DNA from: JBOFEH01 sp051650265
GTDB taxonomy: Bacteria > Bacillota > Clostridia > Lachnospirales > Cellulosilyticaceae
Assembly (NCBI GenBank): GCA_051650265.1
Contig: JBOFIR010000184.1
Location: forward strand, 1 to 6,641
Length of the DNA stretch: 6,641 nt
Direction: 5' to 3'
In this document: piece after piece, positions 1 to 6,442 of the stretch
Layout of the letters: each line of letters begins with the position of its first letter
Position numbering within the stretch: position 1 is the stretch's first letter
Position numbers and translations under genes: made by a program
Notes under the pieces: model-generated
Told to the model about the DNA's origin: nothing
Seen by the model: only the letters and a program-made list of their open reading frames with translations
Database searches by the model: none

Positions 1-797
1 TGCGCTACTGGTGTAGAAGAGAGCAATGCCCTTGTGTAAGGATGTGTTGGATTATCATAAAGCTCATGCTTTTGTGCAAGTTCCTGCATCTGCCCGAGAT
101 ACATGACACCTACACGGTCACTGATATGCTTCACCACATTGAGTCCATGCGCAATAAAGACATAAGTCAGTCCAAACTCATCTTTGAGATCATTTAGAAG
201 ATTGAGGACCTGTGCTTGGATGGATACATCTAACGCGGATACCGGCTCATCACAGATAATGAGTTTTGGCTCTACAGCAAGTGCTCTTGCAATCCCCACC
301 CTCTGTCTCTGACCCCCTGAAAATTCATGCGGGTAACGCTCTTTTTGATGGGTTGCTAGCCCTACACACTCTAGGAGATAATTGACCCTTTTATCAATCT
401 GATCTTTTGGCATCAGCTTATTGATACGAATAGGTTCTGCCACAATATCGCCAATGGTCCTCCTTGGATTGAGTGATGCATAAGGATCTTGGAATACCAA
501 CTGAATCTCTTTGCAGTAAGCGCGCCTTTGCTTTGGTGAAAGTTTGGTCAGATCTACGCCATTGTACAAGATTTGTCCACTGGTACTTGGATAGACATTG
601 GCTAGCATCTTACCGATGGTCGTCTTGCCACAGCCACTTTCACCTACTAGGCCAAAGGCTTCCTGCTTATAAATTTTGAAGGAGACATCATCTACAGCTT
701 TGAGCACTTTAGTGGGCTTCCCAAAGAAACTCTTTTCGATCACGAACTCTTTTGTAAGATTCTTAACTTCTAATAAAACTTCTCTGTCTTTTGCCAT
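1..797 (-). CDS. dppF: Dipeptide ABC transporter ATP-binding protein, DppF-type (C-terminus cut by window edge)
   Basis: This is the second cytoplasmic ATPase subunit of the peptide importer, hydrolysing ATP to drive uptake through the DppB/DppC channel. The frame is open for 265 residues from ATG 797 to the left edge, while family members run about 320-335, so roughly the last 60 residues lie outside. Visible motifs are Walker A GESGCGKTT (52-60), Q-loop Q103 in VFQDP, signature FSGGQ (159-163), Walker B LIICDEP (179-185), D-loop SALD (187-190) and H-loop H217. The end of the visible part, HPYTRALLSS, is the start of the C-terminal oligopeptide-transporter extension. H217 is followed by Gly (AHGLN) where many relatives have Asp (SHDL). 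The start overlaps the dppD stop by one base (TAATG), and GGAGGT at 807-812 inside dppD is its ribosome binding site, so translation is probably coupled. OppF is the main alternative name. Confidence 0.93.
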   Translation of the reverse strand, partial: MAKDREVLLEVKNLTKEFVIEKSFFGKPTKVLKAVDDVSFKIYKQEAFGLVGESGCGKTTIGKMLANVYPSTSGQILYNGVDLTKLSPKQRRAYCKEIQLVFQDPYASLNPRRTIGDIVAEPIRINKLMPKDQIDKRVNYLLECVGLATHQKERYPHEFSGGQRQRVGIARALAVEPKLIICDEPVSALDVSIQAQVLNLLNDLKDEFGLTYVFIAHGLNVVKHISDRVGVMYLGQMQELAQKHELYDNPTHPYTRALLSSTPVA

Positions 798-1771
798 TAC
801 TGAGCCACCTCCACTTCTTGCTGGTATAAGTGACATCTGACTAATTGCCCACCAAGTGATACAACCTCAGGCTCTTTTTCTTTACAGATTCCCATACACG
901 CTTCACAACGATCTGAAAACGCACATCCCTTAGGCATATTCATCGGATTAGGCACCATACCCTTGATCATATATAACTTTTCTTTATCTTCATCAATCTT
1001 AGGAATCGATGCCAATAGTCCTTTTGTATACGGATGAAGGGGGTTATCAAAAATCTGGCACACACTTGCCTTCTCTACAATACGACCACAATACATAACC
1101 ACTACATGATCTGCCGCCTCTGCAACAACACCTAGATCATGGGTAATGAGTAGTACCGCCATATCTAACTTTTCACGTAAACGATAGATAATGTCTAGGA
1201 TCTGTGCTTGGATTGTCACATCTAGGGCTGTCGTCGGCTCATCAGCGATGAGTAACTCTGGCGTACAAGCTAATGCCATAGCGATCATCACACGTTGTCT
1301 CATCCCCCCTGACATCTGATGGGGATACTCATGCACACGTTGCTGAGGGGATGGGATGCCTACTAACTCTAGCATCTCCACTGCACGTGCCATTGCCTCC
1401 TTCTTGGAGACTTTCATATGTAGCATAATGCTCTCTATAAGCTGGTCCCCGATACGCATGACAGGGTTGAGTGATGTCATAGGTTCTTGGAAGATCATTG
1501 AGATCTTGTTGCCACGAATTTCTCGGAGCTCTTCCTCCGTCTTGCTTAATAAATTTTCTCCTTTATAGAGAATCTCCCCTCCCGCTACTCTCGCATTTTC
1601 TGCAAGAAGCTGCATAATGGATAAAGAGGTGACACTCTTTCCAGAACCACTTTCTCCTACAATAGCCAGAATCTCGCCTTGCTTGCACTCAAAACTGACA
1701 TCATTAACAGCAGTTACAATTCCCTTTTTCATCTTGAATTCTGTTTTTAGATTCTTTACTTCAAGTAACAT
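797..1771 (-). CDS. dppD: Dipeptide ABC transporter ATP-binding protein, DppD-type
   Basis: This is the first ATPase subunit of the importer, 324 residues (E. coli DppD is 327), expected to pair with DppF on the cytoplasmic face of the permeases. Motifs in order are Walker A GESGSGKS (39-46), Q-loop Q95 in IFQEP, signature MSGGM (153-157), Walker B LLIADEP (173-179), D-loop TALD (181-184) and H-loop H211 in THDLG. The C-terminal extension HPYTKGLL (246-253) is followed by cysteines C283, C289, C292, C296 and C313. In the family, four cysteines at the GC, RC, IC and RCH positions are known to hold an iron-sulfur cluster in a DppD homologue; C292 is an extra one. The ATG at 1771 follows GAAGGTG (1777-1783) with a 5-nt gap. 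The gap to the dppC stop is 21 nt, and the last base of the stop codon is shared with the dppF start. Confidence 0.96.
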   Translation of the reverse strand: MLLEVKNLKTEFKMKKGIVTAVNDVSFECKQGEILAIVGESGSGKSVTSLSIMQLLAENARVAGGEILYKGENLLSKTEEELREIRGNKISMIFQEPMTSLNPVMRIGDQLIESIMLHMKVSKKEAMARAVEMLELVGIPSPQQRVHEYPHQMSGGMRQRVMIAMALACTPELLIADEPTTALDVTIQAQILDIIYRLREKLDMAVLLITHDLGVVAEAADHVVVMYCGRIVEKASVCQIFDNPLHPYTKGLLASIPKIDEDKEKLYMIKGMVPNPMNMPKGCAFSDRCEACMGICKEKEPEVVSLGGQLVRCHLYQQEVEVAQ

Positions 1772-1792
1772 CTTTTCACCTTCTTTACCAAA

Positions 1793-2686
1793 TTACTTTC
1801 TTGCTTTAGGGTCAAAGGCATCCCGAAGGCCATCCCCCAATAAATTAAATGCGAGTACTGTAATCGTAATTGCGATCCCTGGGAAAATGAGCATATAAGG
1901 TGCTTCAAAAATAAATACCCTAGCACGCCCTAACATATCACCCCACTCGGCTGCAGGTGGTTGCACACCCAATCCCAAGAATCCAAGTGCCGCTGTATTG
2001 AGTACTGCCGTAGAAATCCCTAGTGTCGCACGCACAATAATGGGTGAGAGGACATTGGGTAAGATATGCTTGAAGATAATCTGCATATCATTGTTCCCCA
2101 TCACCTTCGCAGCCTGCACATATTCACTGTCTTTGATTGACATGATGCTTCCTCTTACAATACGCGCATACTCAGGGATCGTTACAATCCCAATCGCAAT
2201 AACCGCTTTGTCAATCCCTCTGCCTAGGGCAGCCATAAATGTAATAGCTAGCAAGATATCAGGAATAGACATCATCATGTCCATACATCTCATAATGATT
2301 GTATCAATCTTACCACCCTTGTAGCCTGCGATGGCACCAAGTACCGTCCCGATTACCAATGCAAAAGCTACTGCCGATACACCTACTGCTAGTGATACTT
2401 TTGTCCCATCGATAACACGTGAGAAGATATCTCTTCCTTGTTCATCTGTCCCAAACCAGTGGGCTGCTGAAGGGGGTTGCTTATTAATCGCCAAATCTGC
2501 ATAGTTTGGATCATACGGCATCACATACTTACCAAAGAGTGCTAAAAAGATGAGAAAAATAATAATAACCATTCCTACCACTGCTGCTTTGTTTTGGATC
2601 AGAGCGCCCCACATTTGTTTCCATTGTGACTCCGGTGCCACTTCTTTACGTACCACATCTTCTGTGGTGACTTCTTGCAATTTCAT
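1793..2686 (-). CDS. dppC: Dipeptide ABC transporter permease, DppC-type
   Basis: One of the two membrane subunits forming the transport channel; 297 residues from the chosen start (E. coli DppC is 300). A short cytoplasmic N-terminus precedes TM1 (about 33-54), followed by helices near 96-120, 137-156, 160-178, 216-240 and 266-284. The periplasm-side segment with HWFGTDEQGRDIFSR (76-90) is a hallmark of the DppC/OppC N-terminal region. The EAA loop that docks on the ATPases is at about 188-211 (YVQAAKVMG through HILPN). The frame extends upstream to 2734, but that start would overlap the end of dppB and has no ribosome binding site. ATG 2686 has GGGGAGGGG (2692-2700) about 7 nt upstream, which begins directly at the dppB stop codon. 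The 13-nt gap to dppB marks it as operonic. Confidence 0.95.
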   Translation of the reverse strand: MKLQEVTTEDVVRKEVAPESQWKQMWGALIQNKAAVVGMVIIIFLIFLALFGKYVMPYDPNYADLAINKQPPSAAHWFGTDEQGRDIFSRVIDGTKVSLAVGVSAVAFALVIGTVLGAIAGYKGGKIDTIIMRCMDMMMSIPDILLAITFMAALGRGIDKAVIAIGIVTIPEYARIVRGSIMSIKDSEYVQAAKVMGNNDMQIIFKHILPNVLSPIIVRATLGISTAVLNTAALGFLGLGVQPPAAEWGDMLGRARVFIFEAPYMLIFPGIAITITVLAFNLLGDGLRDAFDPKARK

Positions 2687-2699
2687 AAACGCCCCTCCC

Positions 2700-3704
2700 C
2701 TAAGAATATTTGATCCGTGGATCAAGGAATGCATAGATAATGTCTACTACAAGATTCATCATCACGAAGATAAATGCGATCAAGAGTACGACACCTTGTA
2801 CCACTGGAAAATCTGACTTCATAATGGCTTCTACTGTAAATTTACCAATCCCTGGCCATGCAAAGACGGTCTCAGTCAGCACAGCACCACCCATGAGATA
2901 GCCGAGCTGAATCCCAATTACCGTTACAATCGGAATCAAGGCATTGGCAAGGGCATGTTTTTTAATAACACGTACAGGTGCGATCCCCTTCGCCTTAGCT
3001 GTACGGATGTAATCTTGTGAAAGGGTCTCTAGCATGGTACTTCTGGTCATCCTCGCAATAATCGCCATAGAATACATTGCAAGGGCAACTGATGGCAAGA
3101 TCAAATGCTTAAGCGCAGATACAAAGGCCTCGCCATCTCCCATAAGTAAGCTATCGATCAGATAAAAGCCTGTCACATCGGTCGGTCTTAGCAACGTTTC
3201 AATACGCCCCTGCGCCGGAAGCCATCCCAATGTTCCTGAGAATAAAATAATCAGCAAGATCCCTAGCCAGAAGATTGGCATCGATACACCCACTAGGGCC
3301 GTCACCATACTGACATGATCAAGAATAGAATTTTTCTTGACTGCCGAGATGACCCCTAGCAAGATCCCCACTACAGATGCGATGACTATCGCACAGAGTG
3401 CCAGTTCAATCGTAGCTGGAAATCTTGAAAAAATCTCTTTTGAAACAGGTGTTTTGGTATAATAACTTTCGCCAAAATCCCCCTGAAGAACACCTTTCAT
3501 ATACTCTAGGTACTGGGTAACAATTGGGTCATTCAGACCGTTTGCCTCTCGCCACTCTTCCATCTTTTCCTCTGTTGCATGTTGTCCAAGTACGATCGGT
3601 GCTGGATCAGGTGAAAGCACACGCATAATAAAGAAAATAATGATGGAAACACCTAAGAGTACCGGTATGAGCTGTAAGAGCCGTTTGATAATATACTTGA
3701 TCAT
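2700..3704 (-). CDS. dppB: Dipeptide ABC transporter permease, DppB-type
   Basis: The partner channel subunit of DppC; 334 residues from the chosen start (E. coli DppB is 339). TM1 lies at 8-29, directly after the basic MIKYIIKR start typical of the family, with further helices near 100-122, 134-158, 198-217, 255-277 and 303-326. The GDFGES segment (75-80) and the FAWPGIGK motif (281-288) are characteristic of DppB/OppB. The EAA loop is around 231-258 (DYIRTAKAKG through ANALIP). The open frame reaches 3746, but those extra 14 codons fall in the intergenic hairpin. ATG 3704 has AGGAGG (3714-3719) 9 nt upstream. An out-of-frame ATG sits 5 nt earlier and terminates after two codons across the true start. 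The gap to dppA is 86 nt, the largest in the operon, and holds the hairpin. Confidence 0.95.
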   Translation of the reverse strand: MIKYIIKRLLQLIPVLLGVSIIIFFIMRVLSPDPAPIVLGQHATEEKMEEWREANGLNDPIVTQYLEYMKGVLQGDFGESYYTKTPVSKEIFSRFPATIELALCAIVIASVVGILLGVISAVKKNSILDHVSMVTALVGVSMPIFWLGILLIILFSGTLGWLPAQGRIETLLRPTDVTGFYLIDSLLMGDGEAFVSALKHLILPSVALAMYSMAIIARMTRSTMLETLSQDYIRTAKAKGIAPVRVIKKHALANALIPIVTVIGIQLGYLMGGAVLTETVFAWPGIGKFTVEAIMKSDFPVVQGVVLLIAFIFVMMNLVVDIIYAFLDPRIKYS

Positions 3705-3713
3705 CTCATTTTT

Positions 3714-3719
3714 CCTCCT
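3714..3719 (-). promoter_or_regulatory. Ribosome binding site of dppB
   Basis: AGGAGG on the minus strand, a perfect anti-16S match. It is 9 nt from ATG 3704 and only 4 nt from an out-of-frame ATG at 3709. It decides the dppB start in favour of 3704, because the longer reading frame begins upstream of this site. Confidence 0.85.
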
Positions 3720-3731
3720 ATAATCGGTGAT

Positions 3732-3772
3732 AAAAACAAATACCATTCATCTTCACAATGAATGGTATTTGT
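3732..3772 (-). terminator. Hairpin with U-tract between dppA and dppB (attenuator or mRNA-stabilising)
   Basis: A perfect 15-bp inverted repeat (arms 3736-3750 and 3758-3772, 7-nt loop 3751-3757) lies 19 nt after the dppA stop. On the minus strand it is followed by TTTT (3732-3735), with a further TTTG inside the stem base, giving the form of an intrinsic terminator. The stem has only four G-C pairs, so termination is probably partial. In binding-protein operons such a hairpin commonly lowers expression of the downstream permease genes relative to the binding protein, or protects the upstream message from 3' decay. That role is inferred here. Confidence 0.75.
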
Positions 3773-3790
3773 CACTAGTCATTGATACAC

Positions 3791-5350
3791 TTACTTCGCT
3801 GCGCTGTCTTTGTACATATCTTTGAAGAAGATATTGCCTGTTGCATGGTAAGAGTAGTTTTGAACCTTTGGTGAATAAGCTGAAAGGTTACTTGTATGAC
3901 AGATTGGTACCCATACCGCTAAGTCTGCAATGTATTGTTCTGCTTTTTCGTAGATTGCATCTCTTTGTGGTCCTTTTTCTGCACTTGTTCCCTCTGCAAT
4001 CATCGCATTATAAACAGGATCATTCAAACGTGAAACGTTCATTTGTGGCGATTGATCACATAATAAGTTGAGGAAGTTATCCGGGTCACCGTTATCGCCT
4101 ACCCATCCATAGAAACAGATATCATAATCCCCTGTGTTAACTTTATCTTTATAAGTGGTCCAGTCATAGTCTTCAATTGTTGCTTCTATACCAATCTTAT
4201 TAAAATACGCTTGAATACTTTCTGCTAAAGCTTTATTTCTTGGATTATATGGTCTTGGGTTGTTGTACACAATCATCTTGATTGGCTGGTTAAACCCAAG
4301 TGCTGCAAATTCTGACTTTGCAGCTTCTGCATCATAAGCCACTTGTTTGACATTGGCGCTATATCCAGGCATAAATGAAGGTAAGATTGTTGTTGCTACC
4401 TCTGCATAATCCCCATAAAGTGCTGTTACAAGTTCTGGCACATTGATCGCTTTAGAAAGTGCTGTTCGCACTTCTACCTTGTCAAATGGCGCACGTGTTG
4501 TGTTATATGCCATATAGTTAAGGTTCATCCCTGGTACCGAATAGAGTTTATTGCCATCAGACTCAACCTGCGCCACACCCGTTGAGTCAATCCCATCGAT
4601 CATATCCACATCCCCATTTTTGAGGGCTACAATACGTGCTGAGTTATCTGGGATAAATTTGAAGACAACATTTTCTGTCTTCGCTTTCTCGCCCCAGTAT
4701 TCATCATTACGTGTCAATACGATATCTTCTGATGCATTCCAGCTCACAAATTTGTAAGGGCCTGTTCCTACTGGTGCCTTGTTACAGTTACCATTGTTTG
4801 CTTGAATTGCGGCCGGGCTCACCATAGGCGCTGCCAAGCTCATTGCTAAGTTTGCTAAGAAAGCTGTATTCTTCTTTGTGAGATTAATCTTCACATTATA
4901 TGTATCTACCACTTCCACATCTTTGACATCTGCATACACAAAACTTGCATAAGGCATATCCTCTGTCGCCTGTGGTGGTAATTGTCTATCGATATTAAAT
5001 TTCACAGCATCTGCATTAAAATCCGTTCCATCGTGAAATTTTACACCTTGGCGAAGTTTAAATGTATAAGATAAACCATCTGCTGAAATCTCCCAACTCT
5101 CAGCAAGCGCTGGCTCCACTTCTGTAGAATCCTTAGCATAAGCCAAAAGTCCTTCATAAATGTTGACGATTACTTTTGATGACTCACCATCATCTACATA
5201 TGCTGGATCCAAACCGCGTGGCTCTGCACCTTGTGCAAATATAAGTGTTTGATCTTGACGACTTGTTTTCGCCTCGCCGCCTCCAGAGCAGCCAGCCAAT
5301 GTCCCTACTGCTAATAGTGACGCTAATACTAACGCGAGTGCTTTTTTCAT
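3791..5350 (-). CDS. dppA: Peptide ABC transporter solute-binding lipoprotein, DppA-type (SBP family 5)
   Basis: The extracytoplasmic receptor that captures short peptides and delivers them to DppBC; 519 residues (E. coli DppA is 535). A lipoprotein signal peptide has Lys2-Lys3, a hydrophobic core and lipobox L18-A19-G20-C21, followed by a Gly/Ser tether, so the mature protein is anchored to the outer face of the membrane through Cys21. Family-5 hallmarks are AEPRGLDPA (42-50), YEGLLAY (65-71), the stretch from LAESWEIS through VKFHDGTDFNADAVKF (82-118) and VGTGPYKF (194-201). RPYNP (366-370) and GDNGDPDN (418-425) match the E. coli DppA regions holding the Arg and Asp that bind the peptide termini, favouring dipeptides. 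Upstream in-frame starts at 5407 (GTG) and 5386 (ATG) lack both ribosome binding site and signal peptide logic; ATG 5350 has AAGGG (5359-5363) 8 nt upstream. It is the first gene of the operon. Other family-5 substrates such as heme or glutathione cannot be fully excluded. Confidence 0.94.
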   Translation of the reverse strand: MKKALALVLASLLAVGTLAGCSGGGEAKTSRQDQTLIFAQGAEPRGLDPAYVDDGESSKVIVNIYEGLLAYAKDSTEVEPALAESWEISADGLSYTFKLRQGVKFHDGTDFNADAVKFNIDRQLPPQATEDMPYASFVYADVKDVEVVDTYNVKINLTKKNTAFLANLAMSLAAPMVSPAAIQANNGNCNKAPVGTGPYKFVSWNASEDIVLTRNDEYWGEKAKTENVVFKFIPDNSARIVALKNGDVDMIDGIDSTGVAQVESDGNKLYSVPGMNLNYMAYNTTRAPFDKVEVRTALSKAINVPELVTALYGDYAEVATTILPSFMPGYSANVKQVAYDAEAAKSEFAALGFNQPIKMIVYNNPRPYNPRNKALAESIQAYFNKIGIEATIEDYDWTTYKDKVNTGDYDICFYGWVGDNGDPDNFLNLLCDQSPQMNVSRLNDPVYNAMIAEGTSAEKGPQRDAIYEKAEQYIADLAVWVPICHTSNLSAYSPKVQNYSYHATGNIFFKDMYKDSAAK

Positions 5351-5465
5351 AAAATCATCCCTTCCTTCTACTATCTCCCATTTCATAAATAGTGCATAAA
5401 AATACACTGATCTCTTTCAAAAATATTCTATTTTTTATAGAAATCGATGTGTTTTCAATCTATTT
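5351..5465 (-). promoter_or_regulatory. Predicted leader (5' UTR) of the dpp operon
   Basis: About 115 nt separate the predicted transcription start (near 5465) from the dppA ATG. The leader is very AT-rich. It holds a small stem (arms 5426-5431 and 5437-5442, 5-nt loop) followed by a T-rich stretch on the minus strand, and a 9-bp direct repeat TCTATTTTT (plus strand, 5427-5435 and 5459-5467). A three-codon reading frame, ATG 5358 to TGA 5347, overlaps the dppA start codon. I recognise no known riboswitch or T-box consensus here. Confidence 0.45.
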
Positions 5466-5471
5466 TTAGTT

Positions 5472-5501
5472 ATTATATAATCGTATTATGATTTTTGTCA
5501 A
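5472..5501 (-). promoter_or_regulatory. Sigma-A promoter of the dpp operon
   Basis: On the minus strand, -35 TTGACA (5496-5501) and -10 TATAAT (5472-5477) both match the consensus exactly, with an 18-nt spacer, one longer than optimal. The predicted start is an A near 5465. An inverted repeat ATAAT-CGT-ATTAT (5477-5489) lies in the spacer and touches the -10 box, so it could be an operator, although AT-rich DNA produces such repeats by chance. Confidence 0.85.
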
Positions 5502-5583
5502 CTTAAAAATTGCAGATTTCTAAATAATTAAAAACCTATCAAAATCTTGTCATATCACTCCCTTTTTCTATCATATGTTGGTA

Positions 5584-5624
5584 GGTTAACCCACCTCTCT
5601 CTAAGTGGGTTTGTGAATTTAACC
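5584..5624. repeat. Inverted repeat in the divergent spacer between dpp and tRNA promoters
   Basis: A 7-bp perfect inverted repeat AACCCAC/GTGGGTT (5588-5594 and 5605-5611, 10-nt CT-rich loop) is flanked by GGTTAA (5584-5589) and TTAACC (5619-5624), which can pair in an alternative nested fold. It is the only GC-richer structure in the AT-rich 5502-5678 spacer, where I otherwise see no gene. Neither side has a good U-tract and no gene reads into it, so a terminator role is not well supported. A protein-binding site or a relic of a lost gene are the alternatives. Confidence 0.4.
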
Positions 5625-5678
5625 AAAAACACCATAAGTTACGTTGACTTTTTATATTTTATATTTTTTCAAAATATA

Positions 5679-5707
5679 TTGATTATTTCCTTGTTCAGGT
5701 GTATACT
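5679..5707 (+). promoter_or_regulatory. Promoter of the tRNA-Gly gene
   Basis: Plus-strand -35 TTGATT (5679-5684) and -10 TATACT (5702-5707) are separated by exactly 17 nt. The predicted start near 5713-5715 leaves a leader of about 14 nt before the mature tRNA, to be removed by RNase P. A TTGACT at 5644-5649 is not followed by a -10 at a usable distance. Confidence 0.7.
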
Positions 5708-5727
5708 TTTTCTAGAAGGACCACCTT

Positions 5728-5798
5728 GCGGGTGTGGTACAATGGCAGAACACCAGCTTCCCAAGCTGGGGACGCGGGTTCGATTCCCGTCATCCGCT
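5728..5798 (+). tRNA. tRNA-Gly, anticodon CCC
   Basis: The cloverleaf can be drawn by hand. The acceptor stem GCGGGTG (5728-5734) pairs with CATCCGC (5791-5797), with one G-U wobble. The anticodon stem CCAGC/GCTGG (5753-5757, 5765-5769) encloses loop TTCCCAA with anticodon CCC at 5760-5762, reading GGG. The T-arm is GCGGG-TTCGATT-CCCGT (5774-5790), and the discriminator is T5798. No CCA is encoded. The D-stem GTAC/GAAC (5737-5740, 5748-5751) carries an A-A mismatch at pair 12-23, where the usual bacterial tRNA-Gly has GTTC/GAAC. The gene stands alone, with its own promoter and a downstream hairpin. Confidence 0.95.
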
Positions 5799-5808
5799 CT
5801 AATAATGC

Positions 5809-5866
5809 AAAAAGGCTATACCTATTGAACTTGTTACATTTCTTGTTCATTAGATATAGCTTTTTC
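5809..5866. terminator. Bidirectional terminator between tRNA-Gly and the convergent unknown unit
   Basis: An imperfect long hairpin: AAAAA (5809-5813), then 5815-5830, pair with 5845-5865. There are 14 of 16 inner pairs, two mismatches, one bulged G at 5814 and a 14-nt loop. On the plus strand it ends in TTTTTCTTGTTTT, 11 nt after the tRNA; on the minus strand it ends in TTTTTGC. It can therefore stop tRNA transcripts and also keep the convergent transcript from the right-hand genes from running antisense into the tRNA. Confidence 0.72.
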
Positions 5867-5906
5867 TTGTTTTAAAAAATTATTTATTTCATTAAAAAGC
5901 TAATTG

Positions 5907-5928
5907 TAACTCACTTTTAACTCACTTT
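5907..5928. repeat. Two tandem copies of an 11-bp repeat
   Basis: TAACTCACTTT occurs twice back to back (5907-5917 and 5918-5928) in the 199-nt non-coding stretch 5799-5997, after the end of the minus-strand membrane-protein gene. Apart from this repeat and the bidirectional terminator I see nothing in that stretch: only frames of a few codons are open. A direct-repeat binding site or simple replication slippage could explain it. Confidence 0.5.
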
Positions 5929-5997
5929 ATGTTTTAATTCTTTTTCACCTTTATGAACTATACTTATAAATTCTTGATATCTTCATTATAATTCATA

Positions 5998-6429
5998 TCA
6001 AAAGATCGAATGAAATACTGTGCATATCGATAAGATGGTAAAAGCTAACACAATTACACCTGCAACAAACATAACTATCAAAAATCTCTTAGTGCGCCTC
6101 TCATCCCTTTTTGTATAATTTTTCACTGTAAAAATAGGACTAAATGCTAGTAACAATAGTTGTTGAAATGCCTCCCAATAAGTCCTAAAAGATACTACAT
6201 ACTTTGTCTGTCCCTTATCCGTTACTCTTATCATTCTAAATGCACTTTCCCCAAAATTCTCTACCTCATAAAGATCCCTAATAAAACCAGCCGATATAAA
6301 TGCCATAATAAGCACCCCTATAAAAATTCCTCCTAAAACCAAAACTACTTCTTCTCCATGAACAACCGTATTATAACCAAACCACTCAACCATTTTTACT
6401 TCGTATATTGCCAAGAATTTCTGAAACAT
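5998..6429 (-). CDS. Small membrane protein of unknown function
   Basis: I do not recognise this 143-residue protein. It has a short amphipathic N-terminus, a strong membrane helix at about 28-50, a soluble middle with charged residues and a DKGQTKYVVS stretch (71-80), a hydrophobic but probably interfacial segment at 84-102, a very basic KRDERRTKR patch (107-115), and a second membrane helix at about 116-138 ending near the C-terminus. With the positive-inside rule the basic patch, and so the middle domain, should face the cytoplasm. The start at 6429 has GAGG only 4 nt upstream, a tight spacing; ATG at codon 13 is the alternative but has no better site. It lies 13 nt after the upstream partial gene, so the two are co-transcribed. 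Codons are more A/T-ending than in the dpp genes. Being complete, hydrophobic and well-spaced, it looks like a real gene. Confidence 0.7.
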   Translation of the reverse strand: MFQKFLAIYEVKMVEWFGYNTVVHGEEVVLVLGGIFIGVLIMAFISAGFIRDLYEVENFGESAFRMIRVTDKGQTKYVVSFRTYWEAFQQLLLLAFSPIFTVKNYTKRDERRTKRFLIVMFVAGVIVLAFTILSICTVFHSIF

Positions 6430-6442
6430 ACTACCTCACCCT

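Noticed and set aside
473..679. Plus-strand open frame of 68 codons
   Set aside because: It lies wholly antisense to the Walker A and Q-loop region of dppF, has no family features and is a shadow of that gene.
1356..2816. Several plus-strand open frames of 70-108 codons
   Set aside because: All are antisense to dppD, dppC and dppB, whose protein motifs are unmistakable.
3841..4757. Two plus-strand open frames of 68-76 codons
   Set aside because: They are antisense to conserved dppA sequence and show no ribosome binding site or domain.
5351..5407. Longer dppA start (GTG 5407 or ATG 5386)
   Set aside because: It would bury the signal peptide behind charged residues and lacks a ribosome binding site; ATG 5350 starts a textbook lipoprotein signal.
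5412..5430. CodY-like box in the dpp leader
   Set aside because: The best alignment to AATTTTCWGAAAATT has about six mismatches, no better than expected in AT-rich DNA.
5351..5465. T-box or riboswitch in the dpp leader
   Set aside because: The leader is too short and AT-rich, without the conserved T-box AGGGTGGNACCGCG or any aptamer core I recognise.
5774..5798. Phage/island attachment site at the tRNA 3' end
   Set aside because: No second copy of the tRNA 3' end and no integrase are present in the window, so it cannot be called as an att site here.
5547..5828. Plus-strand open frame of 93 codons
   Set aside because: It runs straight through the tRNA-Gly gene and its promoter, so it cannot be a real coding region in this form.
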